23,550 nucleotides of DNA from positions 1 to 23,550 of the IMG/VR virus record IMGVR_UViG_3300025085_000193. One strand, written 5' to 3'. Position 1 is the stretch's first letter. Each line of letters begins with the position of its first letter. The stretch comes from a virus. Positions 1 through 7,679 of this stretch are shown here, piece by piece. The notes under the pieces were generated by a model. It was not told where the DNA came from. It saw nothing but the letters and a program-made list of their open reading frames with translations, and ran no database searches. Position numbers and translations under genes: made by a program.

Positions 1-71
1 CACGCACTCCAAGTCCATACTGCTCTGTTACCAGCACTTGAGGGTGTTCTTGTTAAATATGTACTAGCCAT
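1..71 (-). CDS. LamG-type tail/fibre protein, 5' fragment (second copy)
   Basis: Only the first 23 codons are inside the window; the frame stays open to base 1. The ATG (71-69) shares one base with the TAA stop of the preceding IPT-domain gene (TAATG), as at other junctions here, and an AGGA lies a few codons upstream. The visible peptide starts MAST-L-RT-SS and continues into VWTWS. This matches the start of the 782-residue LamG/SPRY protein at 850-3198 (MAST-L-RT-SS, then a hydrophobic FTYSFW strand). It is therefore very likely a second copy of that gene, encoding a concanavalin-like, carbohydrate-binding virion protein. The function is inferred from the paralogue; the fragment alone shows no complete domain. 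Confidence 0.7.
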   Translation of the reverse strand, partial: MASTYLTRTPSSAGNRAVWTWSA

Positions 72-853
72 TATGTAAACATTCCTGAATTATCTATTGT
101 AGCAGGTGAAATTGTCATTGAAAAGTCTCGAGTTGCTGTTTGAGACTCTGCGTCAGTCGCTGTTAACGTGAAATTGTATGTTGTAGCAGTCGTTTGTGTT
201 CCTGATTCTGTACCCGTAATAGCAGCCGTATTCGATACGGTACTACCTAGCGATAATCCTGTGGGTAGTGTTCCTGCTGTTTTTGTAATCGTAATAGCAG
301 AGTCCGATGTTCCTGAAACATTAACACTGATTGTGTCTCCTTTTGCAAATGATCCTAGGCTTCCTGCCGCTGTGGTAAAACTCGGTGCGGTGGAAACGGT
401 TAAATCAGCATTAGTAGATCGAACTGCTTGACCATTATTGTTTTCAACACGAATAAAATAATTAGATGCAGGTACACTGACACTGGCCACTAGTGATGTG
501 GAACTACTATAACTTACTGTAGTCGCTTGTAAGATAGCGCCTGTACTAGAAATTAATTCAACAGTAGGAACAGAAACAAAGTTTGTTCCTGTGATTGTAA
601 TATTGGTAGCCGTACTAGGTATTGCTAATGTAGGGCTAATAGATGAATAAGTAGGAGCTTCTGTAGCTAAGACAACATCGGCAGGTAATCGTGCAGCAGG
701 GACCGTGCCACTGGCAAGATTGGAAGCGTTCATGTTTGATAGATCACTACCATCAACAGTTCCTGTAAGAGCCACTGTCGTATTAGAATCACCTAAGGTT
801 AGAGTATTCGAACTCCTCGGTAATATAGTATCTACTTTAATTTTACTGGTCAT
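71..853 (-). CDS. IPT/Ig-like tail fibre-associated protein (copy 2)
   Basis: 260 residues. The N-terminal ~60 residues have the look of phage fibre attachment segments (SGTVPAARLP near residue 50). Residues ~66-155 form an IPT/TIG-like beta-sandwich (pattern SPT-A-PSTATNITITGTNF, ending YFIRVEN). Residues ~158-250 resemble a putative Ig/cadherin-like domain (APSFTTAAG, TGTES, YNFTLTATDAESQTATRDFSM). It is alignable end to end with the 257-residue protein at 3200-3973, roughly half of positions being identical by eye, so the two are paralogues. Its ATG overlaps the TGA of the preceding 782-residue gene (ATGA), and its stop overlaps the next ATG. Likely a virion surface or fibre-chaperone component; the exact role is inferred. 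Confidence 0.8.
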   Translation of the reverse strand: MTSKIKVDTILPRSSNTLTLGDSNTTVALTGTVDGSDLSNMNASNLASGTVPAARLPADVVLATEAPTYSSISPTLAIPSTATNITITGTNFVSVPTVELISSTGAILQATTVSYSSSTSLVASVSVPASNYFIRVENNNGQAVRSTNADLTVSTAPSFTTAAGSLGSFAKGDTISVNVSGTSDSAITITKTAGTLPTGLSLGSTVSNTAAITGTESGTQTTATTYNFTLTATDAESQTATRDFSMTISPATIDNSGMFT

Positions 854-3198
854 CGTGCTGTTACCGGGATTCCTGAACTATCTACAAATGGGTTTTCAGC
901 AAATGCCATGTAAATGTATGTAACGCCATTTGAATTATTACTTGGGTGATTGACTCTCATTTTAAAACCATTAGACAAAAAGTCTATTAGTCCATTACCG
1001 TTGTTATATTCTGAAGCACTGTCATTAGCAGCTAATCTGTGGTCGGCAATATTAAAAGTATCTCTTTTATTATCATACATGGTCCACTCGCCTGTGGTTG
1101 ACATAGGCTTTGTCATAAAAAAAGACGGTCTAAAACCTGTGTATACAAACGTTCCATCAGTGGATCCGTTACCATTGTAGTAATTAAATTTTGAATATCC
1201 TATAACTTCTTTAAAACAATAACCGACATAGTTAATACCGTTTTGATTTCTTTGTGAACTACTAGATAACCTTAAAACTGTTGATGTTGGATCATTTTGC
1301 ATACCACTTCCCGGATCTTGTGCTGCAGTAGTATTTAATCTTACATAATAATCATAGTTAGTTAATCCCGCATGATAAACTTGAAAATGACTGGGTGAAT
1401 CATTTCTTGCTTTTGTGACAACCATTCTTGGAATTGCACCTAAACCATGTCCCACAGTTGCACCACCTGTAGCGTTTCCTGTATAAGTCACAACGCTAAA
1501 TCCTGCTGTAGTATTTACTGTTACTGAACTAGTAATTGAACCATCACTATTAGAAGCACTAGATCCACCTGCTCTCCAGTTCCAAGCAACCATACTGTTG
1601 CCATTACCATTTGCAGCATCACTTCTACCTACAGTGAAACCATCACTGTCAAAAGCACTAACACCGGGATAATTGTTTCCTCCGGGACCAGTGTCATATT
1701 CAGCACCTGATGTATTCGATTGTAATCTTAAATACACACCTCTGTTTGAGTCGCCTAACCAATGCCCTTCGCCATTACTACGAGATTTTAACCACACCCA
1801 GTCAGGTTGAAATCCGACACCTGTTATAGCGTGTCCATTAGAACCATTACCCGTGTAAAGAACGGTGTTCATGTAACTACCCCCTTTTCCTATAGGTTGA
1901 GTTAAAGACGAAGATAAGTTATTTGAACAAAGAGCTAAAAATCCTGTCGGCACGGAATAATAAAAATCCCCTTCTCCATTGGCATCACTGTTTCCTTGGG
2001 CGGTTACATTTCCGCCAAAAGTTCCATCTTGACCAAAATTTGAATTTAAGGTTGTATTATTACCTCTATTATAGACAAGTGGTAAATATGTGCCTGCGGG
2101 AATATCTGATTTTGCAACACCCTGTGTTGTGCCATTTTTGTAAAAAGTGATGGAAGTATTGGTTATATCTAAAGCAATGCCTATAATATCTCCAGCAGTC
2201 CAAGTAGCACCATAAGCTCCTTGTGATCCATTGTATCTAAAATTACCATCTGTTCTATATATAAGTTCTTTTAGATTATTAGGTGGTTCGTAAGCTTGTT
2301 GATTTACGTAAAAACCTACACCATCTGTCGATGATGTAGTGACATTATTTCCTGCTCTTAATTCAAAATACCATTTGCCTGCGCCTACTCCCAAAGTTCC
2401 ACCTGTAACTTCATTTTCATTCGGAGATGTAGATTCAAGATTTCCTTTAGTCAATGTAGACTTGTCGCTAACTAAAAGAGGATAATTGAATAAAGGATTA
2501 AGAGTACAATAAACATTTTCAGGACTATCTTTAACCTGATCTCCACTACCACTTTTTGTAAAATCATTATTATTACCTGAGAAATCTTCACCAAGATCAG
2601 AGGCATTTGTAAACTTTAAAAAATATCCATTAGTGCCATACGTAACTGAAGGATTAAGATTTGGTATCCACTGACCATTCGTTGATGTAGAACCAAAAGA
2701 AGAAGCCGCATAAGCATAGCCATCTGTAAAATGTAAGTGAGTCATGTAACCATCAAAGTATTCACTTGTGGTTCTTTGATAATATCCTATATCTTGTCTT
2801 TCATTTGTATTTATAAATTGTGCATTTGCATTTTGACTTGGATAATCACTTGTTGTTAAAGATGTGACCTGAGAGCCATTAACATATAAAATTGTTCTAT
2901 CTGATGCTGTACCATGTGTGGAGTCAAATTTTATTACAATATGATACCAAGCAGATGGATCTCTAAAAACCTGAGTTGTAACTAAATGAAAAATAGTTGA
3001 ACCACCAGCAGTGTGATACGCTTGAAATGTATCATTATCAACAAATCTTATATATAGAAACTTTGAAGTAGTAACATCGTTACTAATAATTCTTTGATAA
3101 GAACTCATATTACCACTTCTTTTTACCCAAAAAGAGTATGTAAATTTATTTATATCTGATCCTGATGATATTGTTCTTGCTAAAGATGTACTAGCCAT
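850..3198 (-). CDS. LamG/SPRY-domain tail fibre protein with C-terminal repeats
   Basis: 782 residues. Residues ~15-210 look like a concanavalin/LamG jelly roll (FTYSFWVKRSG, ILYVNGSQV, YFDGYMTHLHFTDG). Residues ~274-390 look like a SPRY domain (KWYFELRAG, GDIIGIALDITNTSITFYKNG, YLPLVYNRG). From ~440 to the end come about three divergent ~95-residue repeats with the pattern YTGNG...TGF.P..V..K...D..RG...F.S.GF, ending IYMAFAENPF and GIPVTAR, an ending I recall from marine phage tail proteins. These folds bind carbohydrate or protein, so a receptor-binding fibre or spike is the best call. The GAGG ribosome site (3209-3212) lies inside the last codons of the preceding gene. It forms a cassette with 3200-3973, and this cassette recurs downstream. 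Confidence 0.8.
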   Translation of the reverse strand: MASTSLARTISSGSDINKFTYSFWVKRSGNMSSYQRIISNDVTTSKFLYIRFVDNDTFQAYHTAGGSTIFHLVTTQVFRDPSAWYHIVIKFDSTHGTASDRTILYVNGSQVTSLTTSDYPSQNANAQFINTNERQDIGYYQRTTSEYFDGYMTHLHFTDGYAYAASSFGSTSTNGQWIPNLNPSVTYGTNGYFLKFTNASDLGEDFSGNNNDFTKSGSGDQVKDSPENVYCTLNPLFNYPLLVSDKSTLTKGNLESTSPNENEVTGGTLGVGAGKWYFELRAGNNVTTSSTDGVGFYVNQQAYEPPNNLKELIYRTDGNFRYNGSQGAYGATWTAGDIIGIALDITNTSITFYKNGTTQGVAKSDIPAGTYLPLVYNRGNNTTLNSNFGQDGTFGGNVTAQGNSDANGEGDFYYSVPTGFLALCSNNLSSSLTQPIGKGGSYMNTVLYTGNGSNGHAITGVGFQPDWVWLKSRSNGEGHWLGDSNRGVYLRLQSNTSGAEYDTGPGGNNYPGVSAFDSDGFTVGRSDAANGNGNSMVAWNWRAGGSSASNSDGSITSSVTVNTTAGFSVVTYTGNATGGATVGHGLGAIPRMVVTKARNDSPSHFQVYHAGLTNYDYYVRLNTTAAQDPGSGMQNDPTSTVLRLSSSSQRNQNGINYVGYCFKEVIGYSKFNYYNGNGSTDGTFVYTGFRPSFFMTKPMSTTGEWTMYDNKRDTFNIADHRLAANDSASEYNNGNGLIDFLSNGFKMRVNHPSNNSNGVTYIYMAFAENPFVDSSGIPVTAR

Positions 3199-3199
3199 T

Positions 3200-3973
3200 T
3201 TATATAAACCTCATTGACGTATTCATACCAACATTAATCGTCATAGAAAAAGCTCTGTCTGCAGTTTGTGACTCTTGATCTGTTGCTCTGATTGTAAAAT
3301 TATACGTTGTTGTTGCACTTGCACCACTTTCCGTACCCGCTAAATATACTGTATTTTGTGTGCTTCCTAAAGATAAACCGCCCGGAAATGTTCCTGTTGT
3401 TTTACTAAAATCAACAGCAGAGTCTGAACTTGCAGTGATCGCTACATTAATAGACGCACCACTATCAAAAGTTCCTAGTGTTCCCGCAGCCGTTGAGAAA
3501 CTTGGTGCTTGTGAAATAGTAAGATCTGCATTGGTTGAACGTGTAGCTAGTCCTGAATCATTTTCAATTCTTACATAGTAAGTTCCGTTTGTAGCAATAG
3601 TTGCATTTAGAGTAACGCTTGTAGCACTATTTAAGGTAACACTATTAGGTGTGATAATTGCACCTGCAGTGCTGACTAATTCAAAAATTGTTGTTGCTGT
3701 GAATCCTGTTCCTGTAACAGTAAAGTCAGTCGCTGTACTTGGTAATGCTGTAGTTGGTGATATACTTGTGTAAGTAGGTGATGCTCCTAATAAGGTAACG
3801 TTAGCAGATAATCTTGCATCATTAAGAGTACCTGTGCTTATATTAGATGCGTTCAGTCCTGTGAGGCCACTTCCATCTAATGTACCTACAACATTAATTG
3901 TATCGCCTGACTCACCGAATTGCACTGTTGTACCCGACTGAGGAATTATTTTATCTACTTCTATTTGTGACAT
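3200..3973 (-). CDS. IPT/Ig-like tail fibre-associated protein (copy 1)
   Basis: 257 residues, the paralogue of the protein at 71-853. The domains run in the same order: an N-terminal fibre segment (LTGLNASNISTGTL, residues ~38-52), an IPT/TIG-like sandwich (~66-152; SPTTALPSTATDFTVTGTGF, YYVRIEND) and an Ig/cadherin-like domain (~155-247; APSFSTAAGTLG, YNFTIRATDQESQTADRAFSM). The start ATG overlaps the TAA of the 149-residue gene upstream (TAATG). The last codons (MRFI then stop) contain the GAGG ribosome site of the following LamG/SPRY gene, so the two are translated as a unit. Probably a structural link between tail and receptor-binding protein. No catalytic motif is visible. Confidence 0.8.
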   Translation of the reverse strand: MSQIEVDKIIPQSGTTVQFGESGDTINVVGTLDGSGLTGLNASNISTGTLNDARLSANVTLLGASPTYTSISPTTALPSTATDFTVTGTGFTATTIFELVSTAGAIITPNSVTLNSATSVTLNATIATNGTYYVRIENDSGLATRSTNADLTISQAPSFSTAAGTLGTFDSGASINVAITASSDSAVDFSKTTGTFPGGLSLGSTQNTVYLAGTESGASATTTYNFTIRATDQESQTADRAFSMTINVGMNTSMRFI

Positions 3974-4422
3974 TAAATTATTACCAATGATCCTGTAACC
4001 GTAACGGTTCCTGTAACTGTGACAGGACCTGCGAGAACTCCTGATGCTATTGTTTGATCCTCTGTAATTGTTGTATCATGAGTACTGATAAAGTTTTGAG
4101 CTGTCATCGCAGCAGAGGGTGTACGAGATGCAGGAAGAGTACAGATCACTGTTTTCTCTCCTGCTGAAAAATCTACTAAGTTGTCTGAGTTTGATGATGA
4201 GATAACGGTTGTTCTTGATAATGTGTCAGGTGTAGCATCGGTGACTGTACCCACGCCTACCTCAAATTGTGCATCTAAAAAAATAGCATAAAAGGTTGTA
4301 TTGGTTGTTCCAATACCTGCAACAAAAGTTTCAAAACCTTCTACTGCCCCTGCTAAATTCAGGGTACCTGTTCCTGTTGTTGTACTAGTTTCTTTTACAC
4401 GATCATTAATACTAAAAGCCAT
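3973..4422 (-). CDS. Conserved tail fibre-associated protein
   Basis: 149 residues. The N-terminal half carries a pattern I recall from many phage tail proteins: DRVKETSTTTGTGTLNLAGA, then GFETFVAGIG, TTFYAIFLDAQFEVGVG, LSRTTVISSSNSD and FSAGEKTVICTLPASR. The C-terminal third (~110-149) is a short beta-rich stretch of VTVTGTVTV type that may form a beta-helix or trimerisation tip. The start ATG overlaps the stop of the repeat protein upstream, and its stop overlaps the start of the IPT gene (both TAATG), placing it in the fibre operon. Its role in the virion is inferred from family resemblance and position; no enzyme motif is present. Confidence 0.75.
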   Translation of the reverse strand: MAFSINDRVKETSTTTGTGTLNLAGAVEGFETFVAGIGTTNTTFYAIFLDAQFEVGVGTVTDATPDTLSRTTVISSSNSDNLVDFSAGEKTVICTLPASRTPSAAMTAQNFISTHDTTITEDQTIASGVLAGPVTVTGTVTVTGSLVII

Positions 4423-5414
4423 TATGCGACCTCTCTGTCATCGACATCTGTCCATACATTATTAGCAGAATCATCGACTTCTGTCCACGTATTAGTATTA
4501 CTGTCATCTACTGGAGTCCATGCATTATTGACTCCCGGTATCACAGGAGACCATGCGATAACACCGACACCTGTTTGACCAACGGATAAAGCTATTCCTG
4601 TAGGTGTAACTAAAGCGGAAGCTGTTGTGGTGACACTGCCTTGAGCAGAACTAATCGCTTGTCCTGTAACAGGGACATCGGCTCCTGCTTGACCTTCAGC
4701 CTGACCTTGGACAACGGATAATGCTATTCCTGTAGGTGTAACTAAAGCAGAACCAGTGACATTTTCATCACCAATTGCAGTGGTTAAACTTTGTCCTGTA
4801 ACGTCAACATCAACATTGGTAAAGGCAACAACATCTCCTTGAGCTGAGGTTAGTGCTATTCCTGTGACAGGAACGTTAGCGTCAGCGGAAACTGTTTCAT
4901 CACCGATTGCTGTAGATATAGCTTGTCCTGTAACAGAGACAACGGCAGATCCTGTAACAACAGAATCACCAATAGTTGTTTCAATAAGAGCTTCTGCTCC
5001 AACGACAATGGTCGTTTGACCACCTGCGGAAATAGAATAAGGACCAATTGCAGAGGATATTGACTCACCTGTTGGGAAAACCGTAATGTCAGGTAAGAAG
5101 ATAGTGACATCTCCTTCTGCTGGAGTTAGAGATTCACCTGTTGGGAAAGCAGTGACTCCTGCTCCAATTGCAACGGAACCTTGAGCACTAGATAAAACTT
5201 GTCCAGTAACTGTAACGTTAGCATCCGCACTAACGGTTTCGTTACCTATAGCTGTACTGAGAGATTGTCCTGTAAGTGTAACAACAGCACTACCAGATAT
5301 AGTAGCTGTTCCAACAGCAGTGTTTAATGCTTCTCCAGAAAGAACAACTCTAACGTTCTTACTACCTTGAGCACTAAACGAATCTTCAGCAAAGGTTGTA
5401 GTTCCAAAAAACAT
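4422..5414 (-). CDS. Repeat-rich beta structural protein
   Basis: 330 residues, almost all repeats. After a short N-terminal segment (FGTTTFAEDSFSAQG), about 12 copies of a 20-24 residue unit follow, pattern V-x-V-T-G-x-x-[LI]-[ST]-[ST]-A-x-G-x-x-x-[VI], spanning residues ~20-285. Four ~11-residue units with a conserved tryptophan then end the protein (AWSPV, AWTPVDDS, TWTEVDDS, VWTDVDDR). Such repeats suggest an elongated beta-solenoid or stacked beta-sandwich, fitting a fibre or virion surface filament. The start has only a weak upstream ribosome site, after a 43-bp gap from the 148-residue gene. The stop overlaps the next ATG. Near-identical DNA units (for example around 4591 and 4723) imply recent unit duplication or conversion. 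Confidence 0.75.
   Translation of the reverse strand: MFFGTTTFAEDSFSAQGSKNVRVVLSGEALNTAVGTATISGSAVVTLTGQSLSTAIGNETVSADANVTVTGQVLSSAQGSVAIGAGVTAFPTGESLTPAEGDVTIFLPDITVFPTGESISSAIGPYSISAGGQTTIVVGAEALIETTIGDSVVTGSAVVSVTGQAISTAIGDETVSADANVPVTGIALTSAQGDVVAFTNVDVDVTGQSLTTAIGDENVTGSALVTPTGIALSVVQGQAEGQAGADVPVTGQAISSAQGSVTTTASALVTPTGIALSVGQTGVGVIAWSPVIPGVNNAWTPVDDSNTNTWTEVDDSANNVWTDVDDREVA
4426..4556 (-). repeat. Four 11-residue tryptophan repeats
   Basis: The C-terminus of the 330-residue protein consists of four units of about 33 nt. Each encodes W-[ST]-x-V followed in three cases by DD and a polar/Asn-rich spacer. The periodicity is visible on the plus strand as repeated GTCCA(T/C) and TCATC(T/G)AC words. 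Confidence 0.7.
4557..5360 (-). repeat. ~12 tandem ~66-nt coding repeats
   Basis: Repeated coding units of the 330-residue protein. Each encodes VTG-x2-L-S-x-A-x-G or a variant. Two units share an essentially identical stretch of more than 25 bases near 4591-4616 and 4723-4748, and GATTGCTGT/CTTGTCCTGTAAC-like words recur through the block, showing unit-level duplication. Confidence 0.75.
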
Positions 5415-5457
5415 AACTGTATCTTAGCCCAACTACAACAAAAGCTAAATGATTATA

Positions 5458-5904
5458 TTAAGATATTCTTAATATAGCGTTAGATGAATCTGCTGTTGGG
5501 AACTGAATTGTAAATGTACCTGATGTTGAAGTCTTCACTGCACCAAAATCTAAAACCATAACTGCTGCATTTGTATTAGTTGTTGCAGTAGTGTTTGCGT
5601 TATAGATAACGGCAGCTTGCGCTGAGATTGTTGCACTTGTAAAACTTAAATCACTGAAATCAATGAATGCTGTTGCACCAGATCCTGAGGCACCTGAATT
5701 TGTCAATGCTCCACCACCTGCAGCATAAGTACCTGAAGCACCTACTTCGTTACCTGTAATGTACGCAGTAGTAGTAGCACTAAGGGTTGCAGAGTCTGTA
5801 TACAAAGCAAGTTTAAAGGCGTCTCCACCAGATGATCGAAAATCGTGTTCGCCTTGTAATAGTTCTACTTTAAAACTATTGCAGACTGCTTGTGTAATGG
5901 CCAT
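5458..5904 (-). CDS. Conserved phage structural protein, unknown role
   Basis: 148 residues. It starts MAITQAVCNSFKVELLQGEHDF, continues with FKLALYTDSATL, then a Gly/Ala/Ser/Thr-rich middle (TYAAGGGALTNSG), a FIDFSDLSF strand and a C-terminal FTIQFP strand. This layout is one I recall in marine phage tail regions, without known function. An excellent ribosome site (AGGAGGT) lies about 8 nt before the ATG and overlaps the final Gly-Gly-Lys codons of the adaptor gene upstream. Composition (small residues, beta strands, no catalytic motif) and location between connector and fibre genes suggest a virion component. Confidence 0.7.
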   Translation of the reverse strand: MAITQAVCNSFKVELLQGEHDFRSSGGDAFKLALYTDSATLSATTTAYITGNEVGASGTYAAGGGALTNSGASGSGATAFIDFSDLSFTSATISAQAAVIYNANTTATTNTNAAVMVLDFGAVKTSTSGTFTIQFPTADSSNAILRIS

Positions 5905-5906
5905 CT

Positions 5907-6572
5907 TTACTTACCTCCTGGAGTCACTGATTGTAACGGCACACGCAGGACTCCGTCTGCGTATTCGTCTCTTCGTTTCCTGCCCATTTGGGTAACAGAT
6001 AAACCTTGTACAGCTTGACTGTACTTCTGATCGTATAATTGCACAAATGTAGGATTTTTCAAGTAGGAAAAGGCTTCAGCACATACACCATATATTAAAA
6101 TTTCAGGAGCATTTGTAGAAAGAAAAGTTGTGGTATTTGTGCTTGATAATCTATCGGGTGTTTTATTATACCAGAGTTCTACTGTATAGGCAGCATCTGG
6201 TGTAGGTGCAAATATAAGGGTATTCTGATCCCAGTTTGCATAATAAAATGGTTTTCCTGTGTTATTAATTCTATCTACATTATATTCGTCAATAAAAGTT
6301 GTATCTCTTTGTTCTGCCCAAGTACGATCTTTTGTTGTATTATCAACAATTTGAACACCTCTCTCTAAATCAAAATCATCAGGTAAGGTAATAAAAGGAC
6401 TGCCTATGGTAAAACTTGAAGTAGCAAATTTACGGAAAGCATCAAGATCAAGTTGTTTTTGTACTTTATTTTCAGTGTTAATTATAAATACATTAAGAAT
6501 AGCATCTGTTAAAACATCAGATCCTACCTCTGTATAGTTTCTAACATTGCTAAGAAGTTCAGTATAATTCAT
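5907..6572 (-). CDS. Head-tail adaptor-like protein (SU10-adaptor type)
   Basis: 221 residues. It begins MNYTELLSNVRNYTEVGSDVL, followed by a helix (ILNVFIINTENKVQKQLDL), then LPDDFDLERGVQI, FYYANWDQNTLIFAPTPD, YTVELWYNKTPDRLS and a C-terminal helical part (EILIYGVCAEAFSYLKNPTFVQLYDQKYSQAV). This helix-beta-helix pattern fits the family of phage adaptor proteins described for podovirus SU10, which sit below the portal ring. The ATG overlaps the stop of the zinc-ribbon gene (ATGA). A second connector-like protein is two genes upstream, so the vertex may use two different rings. The assignment rests on recalled family pattern, not on a search. Confidence 0.6.
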   Translation of the reverse strand: MNYTELLSNVRNYTEVGSDVLTDAILNVFIINTENKVQKQLDLDAFRKFATSSFTIGSPFITLPDDFDLERGVQIVDNTTKDRTWAEQRDTTFIDEYNVDRINNTGKPFYYANWDQNTLIFAPTPDAAYTVELWYNKTPDRLSSTNTTTFLSTNAPEILIYGVCAEAFSYLKNPTFVQLYDQKYSQAVQGLSVTQMGRKRRDEYADGVLRVPLQSVTPGGK

Positions 6573-6898
6573 GATATGCTCACAGTGACATTACCAACTT
6601 TAGCAGTAATTATCAACTTTTTGATTTCAGTAGAAGGCTGCATTCCATCAGATTCAAATATACTATCACCAGGTGCTCCGACAAATACTGTTACAGGTTC
6701 TTGTCTTGCTGGTCTTGGATCATGTAAAGCTACGGCATCTGCAGGATGATAAGGTGGATCTAGTTGTGGATGTTTAGGTTCAAAACATTCAGGACATGTA
6801 AATAAACCATTCCATTCTTGTCTTAGTTCAAGATATTTATATTGTTGACCACATCTATCGCAGATAGCTAGTGCAAATTTACCGTTTGCAAAAGTCAT
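6569..6898 (-). CDS. Small zinc-ribbon protein
   Basis: 109 residues. Two CxxC knuckles (C13/C16 in CDRCGQQY and C35/C38 in CPECFEPKHPQ) are spaced like a treble-clef or zinc-ribbon fold of ~30 residues. The rest is a proline-rich stretch (HPQLDPPYHPADAVALHDPRPARQEP) and a C-terminal beta segment (IKKLIITAKVGNVTVSIS). It lies exactly between two connector-like genes, with a 1-bp gap on one side and an ATGA overlap on the other. That suggests a role at the head-tail joint or as an assembly factor rather than in transcription. The function is unknown; zinc binding is inferred from the four cysteines. Confidence 0.7.
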   Translation of the reverse strand: MTFANGKFALAICDRCGQQYKYLELRQEWNGLFTCPECFEPKHPQLDPPYHPADAVALHDPRPARQEPVTVFVGAPGDSIFESDGMQPSTEIKKLIITAKVGNVTVSIS

Positions 6899-6899
6899 T

Positions 6900-7565
6900 T
6901 TACCCTACATAAAAGTCACGAGGCACAATGTGCACTGAAGTAGATTGACTATCTTCTGTTAATGCTCTTTGTAATTCTGCTTCGTATCTTCTTTCTAATT
7001 CTTGTGAACGTTCAGGAGCCACCTCTTGTGATGTGTAGTAGGCTAGTCCTGAAACTAAACAAGGTAAAAATCTGTAAGGAGCATCAGGAGTATTAGTGTA
7101 AACACCTGCATCTTCGATTCTTCCTACATAATAATAATTAATTTGTGTGTCAGTTGTATTAGGTGTTTGATATAATGTTATCGTAACATTTGATAAATTT
7201 CTTCTTACATAGTATTGACTAGGTGTACCTTGAGATGTTTTATTTGGAATATTTTCATACTCAGATCTAGAAATTTTAGTCATACTGGTATCAGTAGAAC
7301 CATTTCTAAATACAACCTCCAATACATCAGATGCATCAGTGGGTGCTGTGTAAGTGTCAGTCCCCGCAGTTAAATTTGTTGTGTTGTTTTTTACTTTCCA
7401 AAGGTGAATACCTCGGTTGCCCCATTCAGAGAAAAGTAAATTAAGATTATCTCTTGCTGCGGACAGTTGATATCCTGTGCGCACATCCATACCACAACGG
7501 GCATAGGCACGCTCAACAAGCCTATCAATACTTAAATCAAATGCTGTGGTTCCCGAGGTAGCCAT
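6900..7565 (-). CDS. P22 gp4-like tail accessory/head-completion protein
   Basis: 221 residues. The N-terminal helices (IDRLVERAYARCGMD, LSAARDNLNLLFSEWGNRG) lead to a beta part (LTAGTDTYTAPTDASDVLEVVFRNG, the ISRSEYENIPNKTSQGTPSQYYV linker, VTITLYQTPN). A terminal helical segment (FLPCLVSGLAYYTSQEVAPERSQELERRYEAELQRALTED) follows. This is the arrangement of the P22 gp4-type connector that docks under the portal and closes the packaged head. It supports a short-tailed virion together with the P22-type portal. The start ATG has no strong ribosome site and lies 3 nt after the stop of the Lys-rich mini-gene, so coupling is likely. Called from pattern memory; moderate certainty. Confidence 0.65.
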   Translation of the reverse strand: MATSGTTAFDLSIDRLVERAYARCGMDVRTGYQLSAARDNLNLLFSEWGNRGIHLWKVKNNTTNLTAGTDTYTAPTDASDVLEVVFRNGSTDTSMTKISRSEYENIPNKTSQGTPSQYYVRRNLSNVTITLYQTPNTTDTQINYYYVGRIEDAGVYTNTPDAPYRFLPCLVSGLAYYTSQEVAPERSQELERRYEAELQRALTEDSQSTSVHIVPRDFYVG

Positions 7566-7568
7566 AAA

Positions 7569-7679
7569 TTATTTTTTCTTCTTGTTTTTCTTCTTTACTT
7601 GTTTTTTTGCTTTACCGCCACGTTTCATAGCAACAGGCTTACCGCCTCTTTTCATGGCTTGTTTTTTCATTCCCATCAT
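7569..7679 (-). CDS. 36-residue Lys-rich mini-protein
   Basis: A short ORF beginning MMGMKKQAMKRGG and ending in a lysine run, with MKRGGK appearing twice. It has one of the best ribosome sites in the window (AAGGAG, about 7 nt before the ATG), which supports translation. The second ATG (7676) is an alternative start. It overlaps the last 41 bases of the 206-residue gene in another frame and ends 4 bp before the gp4-like gene. About half the residues are Lys or Arg, so nucleic-acid or membrane binding is plausible. Its K-x-GG motif recurs in other proteins of this genome. Function unknown. Confidence 0.7.
   Translation of the reverse strand: MMGMKKQAMKRGGKPVAMKRGGKAKKQVKKKNKKKK

Larger units (their letters stand above)
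1..3973 (-). repeat. Tandem duplicated fibre cassette (IPT gene + LamG gene)
   Basis: Two consecutive copies of a two-gene unit are seen in transcription order: IPT/Ig-like 257 residues then LamG/SPRY 782 residues, followed by IPT/Ig-like 260 residues then a LamG-type start cut by the window edge. Similarity is clear at the protein level but the DNA has diverged, so this is an old duplication or the acquisition of a related cassette rather than a recent exact repeat. Confidence 0.65.

Noticed and set aside
4422-5414. CRISPR-like array suggested by regular repeats
   Set aside because: The repeats encode degenerate VTG units in an open frame, with no conserved palindromic repeat and unique spacer structure.
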